DNA of 64,000 nt, from positions 8,915,986 through 8,979,985 of the forward strand of contig CM021320.1 in NCBI GenBank assembly GCA_010645155.1, in the 5' to 3' direction. The DNA is from Tigriopus japonicus (lineage: Eukaryota; Arthropoda; Copepoda; Harpacticoida; Harpacticidae). Below the pieces are notes generated by a model. The model did not search any database and was not told the DNA's origin. It saw nothing but the letters and a program-made list of their open reading frames with translations. This document shows, in pieces, positions 56,601-64,000 of this stretch (position 1 is its first letter; each line of letters begins with the position of its first letter). The translations under genes were made by a program, and so were the position numbers.

Positions 56601-59600
56601 CTTGATACACATTCTCGGTGGATATCTGTTCCACAATGCTTTAATCGAGATTTTGCCGCAGAGACCCTTAAAAGGTACCAATCCAAGTCAACTACCAAGT
56701 GTCCAATGTCGTACAAGTAAAGGGTAAGAATTTCGGGGTTATTTCTCCACAAAGGCCATAATTGTTGTAGGTATTGGAGTTCTATAGTCCCTTTCAAGTT
56801 GGTAATGTTCCCTGAGCCCATTGAAAGATGTCTGAAGCCACAGTTGGTGGTAGATGACACCTACTGAGTCCTACAACGAACCAGAAGAGATGAAAAAATG
56901 GCGGAATGGAAGAAACGGAAGGATGGAGACATGTCGAATGTAGCTAAAGCTGGGACTCATTTTGACACAAAGACCAATGCTGGGCCTATATCCTGCTTTT
57001 CAATGCCAAGCCAAGTAGATGCCTAGACTGTTTTAGAGCAGTCTTTTGTGCCCGTTGAACTGGATTTAGATCGTTCTCTCTTTTCTGATTGATCCATAAA
57101 AATGTAGGATACATAACCTCGAAAGCATCATATTTAGTTACAAGTTTCTAGGTACTACGTCAAAAGGTTTAAGGATATAATGGAGGAAGCGAAGTTTTTG
57201 TTTAATAATACCACCTGCCTTGTCAATACTTTGGAATTGAAAACCCATCATATCAGATTCTTTGAAGTTGGGATTCGAAACAAAAAGAGCGGTTTATTTG
57301 ACATTTGCCAGAAAATGCAGGAACCTGTCGATTCTTGGCTCGTTTCCTTCAAATGCTTCAGTCTGTTTTGAAGAGCCTCGTTTGAAGGAATCAATTTTCA
57401 TTTCGTGCATTATTTCCATTGTTAGGCAAGTATTTGAGTTTGCAGAAAATGAGGGAAAAATCAATGGCCATGAATTGCATGGTTTGTCAATCAAGAAAGT
57501 TTGACGTGAATGCCAGTTATCCAAACTTCTGCGAATATTGATCTTCGCAAACAAGGTTTTCCACAGACTTGAAAGGCTTACCTTGCATGTTACAAAAAAA
57601 TGAGGCTGCGTTGTTTATTTTCAATTTAAACTCACCTCACGAATGCAGGTTTCATTTTGTTCGTTATGCTAAAAAACCTTAGCGGACAAAAATATTTCAG
57701 AATTGATGCCTTTCAACTCCAAACATTTATGATAGTATTTAATATATACTGAGACAGCTCAAGAAAAGTCAGAAAATGCTTATTGTTTTGGAGCTAATTT
57801 GTTGACACTCGCAAAACTAGAATGTTAGTCTAAACCAAGGTACCACTTTAAGCCCTGGTTTTAGCAACAGTAAGGAATGCCATTTTTTGCAGACTATCTA
57901 AACCACCGAATAAGGCATCAATTCACCTAACGTCAATTCCTAGCATTTTCTCGACGTCCTTCCAAGTGCCAAAAGGAAACTTTCCACTGAGAAATCGGAG
58001 ATTCTAATCTCTTTTCAAGTAAAGGTTCCCCATTCCATGGCTTCCTGAGAAAAGGGAATAGTTGTTAAAAGAATTTTGATTGGGTCCCAGAATGGGTCGT
58101 GTTTCTTGATGATTAGAAATGGGCCATTCCTAGCATCATTCACCACCAATTTGTAATTCACTAACCCCCGAAAATATCCGTATTTTTTCTGATAGGTTAG
58201 TTATATTTCATGGTAAAATTATTATTGACTAGTCACAAGTCCCTTTAAAGATCACCCCAATACTCATGAGATGTTAAAAGAGCGATCCCTTTTTCCTCTA
58301 TTTGTTGTTTTACAAAAAGTCACACCGATTTTGTAGTCAAAACCTGCAAGGTGTTTGCTCATTAGAAACAGCAGTCAAGTGACCGATATATTATCAACCA
58401 GGTCGAAATATGAAAAACAATAAAATGAAAGGACCCGTAACTTGATCTTGAAATTATTCTCTAGTGTTTGCAGTCGACGAAATGCCGCCTTTGAATGGCC
58501 AGCATGAGCTCCGTGAGGAGAGAGAGAGATGATTGTTGTCCGCATGTGAAAGCGAATTTGTAATCGAGAGTGGAACACCCACGTGGCATGAAATTACAAA
58601 ACTTGGAAGGACGTTGGATTATTCAAGCCCAGCTTCCCAGGATCCGTCTAATGTTGGTTTGGCATGGACTTGAGAGCCTCATCTTTTTCCCTCCCATAAT
58701 CCTTGACTTTGAATTGAAGCTAACGCTATGTTGTGGCGCCTTGATGACTGGCTTGGCTTTATTTTTGCGCCCATGTTCCGTCAGAACAACCATTCATATC
58801 AATTTGTGGACCCCCTTTTTTTCTTCCAAGGCAGCCTTTTCAATTCCCGCCATGAACAAAAGGGACATCAAAAGCAAGGACATTTCCCAACTCCGTGCAA
58901 AGTTAATGCCAGACTTCATGATTATTGTAAAGTCCTCGCATAGGCCCATAAACATAATGTAGCTGATATGAATACGAGTCTTTTTATTAAACCCCGTTTT
59001 ACAAGTCAATGTTGTACATCCCGAGAGCGGGACTCAAACATAAGACCCACATCAGGATAATTATGTTTTGATAGAAGGTATTACTTCTAAACGAGCAAAG
59101 AGAATCTGGAGAATGCTCCAACTCCTTTGGGGGATGGGAGGAATGGCAAAAATTTAATTTCAGACGGAGTTTCGTCTCGTCAAGTACTTCTAGATCCACG
59201 TACGGTTGGCAAAAAGTCTTTCGTCTGTCTTCTAGCAAAGAGTGGTCATTTGTCCGTCCAACAGACTTTGGACCACAATGCTGATGGCAAGACAAACGAA
59301 TTTGATGATTCACTTTATTCTTCCCGAAAAAGTAGGGTCTCTTTATTTACTAAAGAGCTTGGAGAGACTCCTCAAGTCTTACCAAGGTAAACATACGCAT
59401 CATTCATTTACTCGTTCCAAACCAATGAGATGTATTTACTCCGACAACCATGCATGTTTTCATAGCGACGCAACTTTCAAAAGTGGAAAAAGGCTCGCTT
59501 CTCAGGAATCTAGGCCTGTGGGACCATGGTCCAAGAAACTTCAACAGATCCAGTCTCTGTTCCTGGTGACCACAATAAAGTCTATTCATCACTGGCTTTG

Positions 59601-61468
59601 TGCGTTTCATCGGCGAAGACGCTACATGTGCAGAAATTGTGAGCCCCACCAACGAACAAAAGATAGCTGAACTTGAGTTTGGAACAATTTTCTGGCCCAA
59701 AAGAACTCGCAACCAATTTGGAAAGGAACCTTAGGAGATGAAATCTAACCAAAATGGTTTTGATGATGGATAAACAACGGTGATGATTCCCAAAGTTATT
59801 TTGGCCTCGAAATTAGCAATGTAGTTATTATGATATCTCGATGCAAAACAAGATTAAAACTTGCAAACTACTTTAGCACTTCTGGCCCAAAAAGTTTGCC
59901 ATTTCATTATTGTTCCAAAGGGACTTTATGCAAGATGCGAAGTTGCTTAAGGAAAGTTGAAACATTAACATATTAACGATTGGGCACTGTTGCTGGGTAA
60001 ATTCTAACAAAGTTTTGAAATGCCCTGCGACCTCTTTCCTACATCACTCAACGGTATTTCCACTACCTGGAAATTTATCAACCCCCAATGAAAAGCATTT
60101 GTGAGTAAAGGTATAGTGCATGTTCTCCAACCATAAATTTGCATGTCAAAACGCAATTGTAGAGAAGCGAAAACAAAACAAGCCTAATTTTGTGGAAGTC
60201 TCATTGGTTATGCCTTGTGTTTCAATGAGACGGTTCCTTTATGTTGGGTTGACACAAGACAAAAGGCTAACTTTTTCCATTAAAACAGAAGGAGAATCCC
60301 AAATGAGGGTTCAAGGTCTTCTTTTGCCATATGCTGCAAGGCTGCCAGGTGATACCCGGCACCAGTGGGTCACTCCTATTGCCAGGAGTAAAGTTACTTT
60401 TGAATGGCCTGCCTGTGGGAGAGAGGTAATAGAGAGAATGAATAACTATCATTCCTGGAATGATGATATATGGTACAAAATGCTCCTGAAGATCAGGCTG
60501 ATGGGTGGTTATCTTAATGGCTCACGATAAAATCGGAAGTTGTGCTTCATCACGAAGTCAGGATTCTGCTTGAACAGCAGGAACGTTCTTTGTTAACACT
60601 GCATTTCCGTATTCAGTTCTGAAGCACATTGTGGGTTGACCTCCTTGCTCCAAAATAATCATGATGACTTTGCATCCTACTTTTTTTGTTATGACCAGTT
60701 TCCACTTAATGACGTCAAAACCACTCCCCTTTTAAGCCTTATAAAACTCAAAAGGAATCGGAAAGGGAATTTTTATGTCATCCATGTATCCCCATCAACC
60801 AAACTATAAGGCCGGATTTGGCGTTACTTAGAACTTTCAACTTCTCAAGAAAACCATTGTGACCAATCGTTTCACGGCAGCAGGAAATGTACACGACGAT
60901 TTAAGGGTGAAATACCAAATCACCGATTTAGAACCTCGTCACTGACAAACATGGTTCTTAACGGTACTAATTGGGCGCCACCGAAGGGGAGCTATTCATC
61001 TTCATTAATTTGCTTGTGAGGGATGAACCAGAGCTCTACAATTATAATTAATACTTGTTACAACTTCCCACTCGACGAGTTGAAAGGGGCGCTTAGGAGG
61101 CCACCCTGTCCACATTATTATGGAACACCCGTCCCTGTGTGGATAATCCTCGTCAAACCAAGTTACCGTGGAGGAGCTTTTGTGTGTGTGCGTTTGTAAG
61201 CGGGAAGGGTATGCTGAGAGCGACGGGAAATAATGGCACTAATCGTTAACTCAATCCCCCTTCACGTTTCTAGAAGGGGGAATGAAGGACAAGAAAAATG
61301 CCCGAGTGTGGTTCTTCAGGTTTCCAGAATAATTGGAAGCAAACACGGGACGACGAAGCTTACTTACCTTGATGCACATACACAACGAGAAGGGGAGGGT
61401 GGCGATAATCAGGAGAATCGAAACAAGCGCCAGGAGTAGAGCGCAGCATCCGGGCCCTTCAGGATCAG
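44622..61468 (-). CDS. Stomatin-family (band 7/PHB) membrane protein, 5'-incomplete
   Basis: Exons in transcript order: 61468-61368, 50911-50756, then either 50646-50549 or 48336-48239, then 46709-46548, 45664-45586, 45505-45419 and 44738-44622 (stop). About 265 residues are seen. The first visible exon encodes the membrane hairpin ([20 protein letters not shown]). Next comes the PHB domain: [17 protein letters not shown], the duplicated exon, [36 protein letters not shown], the coiled [20 protein letters not shown] and the C-terminal [20 protein letters not shown]. Stomatins sit on the inner membrane leaflet, oligomerise and tune ion channels such as ASIC/DEG channels. All phases agree. The hairpin exon opens with two bases of a split codon, so a first exon lies upstream and was not found. 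Introns reach 10.5 kb. Paralogue identity (STOM, STOML3, MEC-2, UNC-1-like) is not resolved. Confidence 0.92.
47589..47837. mobile_element. hAT-type MITE (same family as 16.9 kb)
   Basis: The left end is CAGGGGTAAGCAACC and the right end is GTTGCCAACCCTG. The flanks GTAAAGAG and GTATAGAG form an 8 bp duplication with one change and fit the hAT nTnnnnAn pattern. The interior is GGGCCC/GGCCC-rich like the 16857 copy. It sits in a stomatin intron. Confidence 0.82.
48239..48336 (-). other. Stomatin alternative exon B
   Basis: The exon has 98 nt and reads [20 protein letters not shown] then [12 protein letters not shown] plus two bases. The AG acceptor is at 48338-48337; the donor GTTCCC is weak. 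Phase and length are identical to exon A at 50549-50646. There is no stop or frameshift. Confidence 0.88.
50549..50646 (-). other. Stomatin alternative exon A
   Basis: The exon has 98 nt and reads [20 protein letters not shown] then [12 protein letters not shown] plus two bases. The AG acceptor is at 50648-50647 and the donor is GTACTT. The NNVED end is closer to the usual stomatin sequence than that of exon B. Confidence 0.9.
51189..51206. repeat. GA microsatellite
   Basis: There are nine GA units. Confidence 0.9.
54829..54988. mobile_element. 160 bp hairpin MITE in the stomatin intron
   Basis: The ends GGCCCGCATGTTAACGCACT and the complement AGGTGCGTTAACATGCAGCC pair over about 56 bp with few mismatches. 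TTA occurs just outside both ends (54825-54827, 54989-54991), compatible with a PIF/Harbinger-type 3 bp duplication. Confidence 0.7.
55551..55572. repeat. CT microsatellite
   Basis: There are eleven CT units. Confidence 0.9.
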
Positions 61469-64000
61469 CTGAAATATAGGGACAAACGTTTGTTATTTAG
61501 GCGCAAGGAACCTGAAGATTTTGGATCTTTTCATTTTGTGTAACGGCTAAATTAGCAATAACTTTAAAATGTCTCTCTCTTTCTCGGATCTTGAGCCTTT
61601 TGGTTAGAAAGTGCCGTTAGGTAATCCTTAAAGTATATCTAGTCTCATGGACGAGACCAGCCATGCATGAACAATCCTGAAAACGATTTTCACGCCAAGT
61701 TGCCCTTTACTTAAGTGAGTCATTTTTGACTACAGCACGACTGCCGCCGTTGGGACTCTCAACCAAGTCTGGCCTTAAGTCCCTTACAACCAATTTTGCA
61801 GCAAGGACCATTCCCAGATTGGTTTTGCAACTCCAATTGGAATCAAATGTTTCTCATGTTTCTGGGTAACCACCACCTTTAAAGTATGCGGATACAAGGA
61901 AAGGAATTTTCAACCATTCCGCAAAAGATTTTCCACACTTCCAATGTTATTGGACTCTCTGTTTTGGAACCGGTGATTTGCTTCTAATGGACAACATATT
62001 TGGGAGAAAGCATTTGTCAGAAAAATACGTCAAGCTCCTGATTTGATTTTCATGACCTGTAGGGCCTGGAATTGTATCAAAAGCGGCAGCAAAAACGGTT
62101 GACCAATGTGAAAATGCCATGTTGCAATGGCTCTCCTCTTAAGCTGAAGCCATTATTAGACGTCTCGCGAGTGCAAATTTTTAGGCCCAATCTTTAACAT
62201 TCTTTATTGCAATTCACGGGAAGAAAACCCCCAAATAATGAAACCGCGGATAATGGTTACAAATGTTTCCCTGAATGAATAGGATTAGAATTCAAAAATG
62301 CAGGAAATATTTTTTGCCAGTTCTTGAGGATATATTTGGGCCAAGACTAATGGTGAGGAATGGTAAAGACCGGACATGGGTACTCAAATGCGATATTAAA
62401 TCAGGCCAGTCACTTTGAAATATTCTCCCCGTTGAACGACGACTCACTTGTCCAATGTACTATTCTGCCTTAAGATCAGGGAGACATCATCCACGCTCTT
62501 GAAGCCTGACAATATGAGAAATGATTCAATCCGCATTTCTTGGCAAGGGACGACTCGACAAATGGCCGGATGACATGAGGATGATGATCAAATCTCAAAA
62601 ATCTCATCCACCGAGTGCTTTTGGTCACTCTTGGCCAGTCACATTGGAGGCAAGGGTGGTGGGTCTTTAAGCAGGATTGATTTAAGGGAAGGAACGAACC
62701 ATTCTGTGACTTAGTTATGAGTGGAGTGACCCTTTTTCATTCACTGGAATTCGACAAAGAGCTGTGCTAAGCTTTGGGCGTGTGTCTCATGGGAACACGA
62801 TATGTAATGGTCCCATAAGAGCCAAGCAAGAACTTTGCAACGCCAGAAAATGGACTTTTCGAGCACATCAATTCACGCCTCGTTGAGTATTCTCCACATC
62901 CGAGCTCGTGTTAGTCATGATAAAATCGGTTTATATCTAATTTGGGCCGCCAAAACCACATCCTTTCTCTGACATCGTTTTTCTTGCCTAGAGGGATTCT
63001 GGCGTGAGCAGAACTCACCCGGTTCCCATGAGGTTCCATTGAAGGTCAAACAACGTAAATATAGCCAATCTTTCACTCACTGTTTGAGCCTCAGGGCCTA
63101 ACGAAAGTTCCTTTGCTGCCATTGCTTAACTGCTGAACTGTCACTAGATTCACTGTAGAAAAGGATTTGGATAAAAGTCTCTTTCCTAAGCTAGTCAATT
63201 AGACCTCCTACATAGGTGCTTGATATTTTAGAAAAGCCGTCTATTCCATTCCTAAAGATGCCTGAGCCCTTTGTTCCAATATTCAACGGAGCCAAGAGCT
63301 TTAGAAGAGCCTTTGAATTTTCGATGAGGTGTTTTGGCTGGAAAGATCAAGACATCAACAGCAGGGATTCCCGCCCTAGAGATTTGATCACAATGTTTAA
63401 CATAAGATCAATCCTTATAATGGCGTTTTTGCAGGGTGGTCTTGAAGAATGATGGATTCATTCTCGTTCTTCAAGCCAGTCAAGGTGCTTTTTGAAGCCA
63501 AAGGCCACCAACGCTATCTCAGTACAGGAGATTGGCTATTTTGGAGCCTTCTTCCATTTTTCATCCTCCAGTTCTTCTCAGACAAGATTGGGCTTCTAAA
63601 GGCCAAATTTCTGGTGTTTTTTGTAGCCTTCCTCTTCTTTTGCCGGCGAGAAGAGTAGTGTGGACTAGGTGGAAGAAACATTAGGTATAAGACTCCATCC
63701 AAAGATAAGCCACTACTGGATCGTCGTCGCCTAACTAGCCTTGGAAATCTTTTTCCTAAGGGTTGTTGTTTCCGGAGAAGAATCCCTTTCTGCTTGACTG
63801 GAGTGCCCTTCAGATAAAGGTCGAGATTAAGGAGTTCGGGTTGGCTAATTATTGGTCATGTGCGAATCAACCATGGCATGGATTGTCAATGGAATTAGTT
63901 TTTGGACTTCGCCAAAGAAAAAAATGAATGGGACAGGTCGAAGTTCCTATTGAATTATCTCCTTAATCCAACAAGTTTCAAGTTGGAAGAGAAGAGACGA
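61469..64000. other. Upstream of the stomatin hairpin exon; no exon recognised
   Basis: The missing first stomatin exon must end with one base of a split codon before a GT donor. A minus-strand ATG with a GTGAGT donor lies near 63019-63040 (MEPHGNR), but its phase does not join to the next exon. No other gene or clear repeat was seen. Confidence 0.4.

Larger units (their letters stand above)
50912..61367 (-). other. 10.5 kb intron of the stomatin gene
   Basis: No second gene was recognised inside, on either strand. Open frames up to 142 codons (for example 59242-59670 and 60120-60530) have no recognisable domain and no coherent splice partners. Contents noted: a GA microsatellite at 51189-51206, a CT microsatellite at 55551-55572 and a MITE at 54829-54988. 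Confidence 0.6.

Noticed and set aside
60120..60530. 136-codon open frame in the stomatin intron
   Set aside because: No family is recognised, and neither splice partners nor codon pattern support it.
63019..63040. ATG followed by a GTGAGT donor on the minus strand as stomatin exon 1
   Set aside because: The phase does not match the hairpin exon, which needs one leftover base.

Overview
This is animal nuclear DNA. Genes are split by GT-AG introns, many only 60-100 bp long, lie on both strands, and encode metazoan families. The compact genes, the dense miniature transposons and the closest remembered protein resemblances suggest an arthropod, perhaps a copepod crustacean. That is inference; no species call is possible from sequence alone. 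Exon boundaries were set by hand from splice signals and reading-frame continuity. All internal phases agree in the nine gene models below.

Layout. 0.4-10.3 kb is a gene-dense block: FRMD8 (+, 5' end missing), SMYD4-type methyltransferase (+), ribosomal protein S11 (-), NF-YC (+) and histone stem-loop binding protein SLBP (-). 10.3-17.5 kb is repeats: tRNA-derived SINEs, hAT-type MITEs and a mariner whose transposase is split by a ~0.94 kb insertion. 17.6-23.1 kb is a type II membrane protein with a fibrinogen C-terminal domain (+); its 3.5 kb third intron holds a long palindrome and a dead mariner. 23.2-29.1 kb is the catalytic subunit of DNA polymerase zeta (REV3L, -), followed by methionine aminopeptidase 1 (29.4-31.0 kb, -). 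31-39.6 kb is a cluster of foldback and terminal-inverted-repeat elements without recognisable genes. 39.6-41.8 kb is UDP-glucose 6-dehydrogenase (+). 42.3-42.7 kb is a LINE tail interrupted by an assembly gap. 44.6-61.5 kb is a stomatin gene (-) with a 10.5 kb intron; its first exon was not found.

Most notable: two unrelated genes carry tandemly duplicated, apparently mutually exclusive exons. RpS11 has two versions of its N-terminal coding exon (126 and 117 nt, same phase, same flanking motifs). The stomatin gene has two versions of a core PHB-domain exon, both exactly 98 nt and in identical phase, so that including both would shift the frame. Other points: no REV3L N-terminal domain is visible in the window, and a ~1.4 kb foldback element has a minisatellite core and a solo arm 25 kb away.

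The genes do not form a pathway. Several are housekeeping genes for translation, histone mRNA processing, transcription, translesion synthesis and nucleotide-sugar metabolism.
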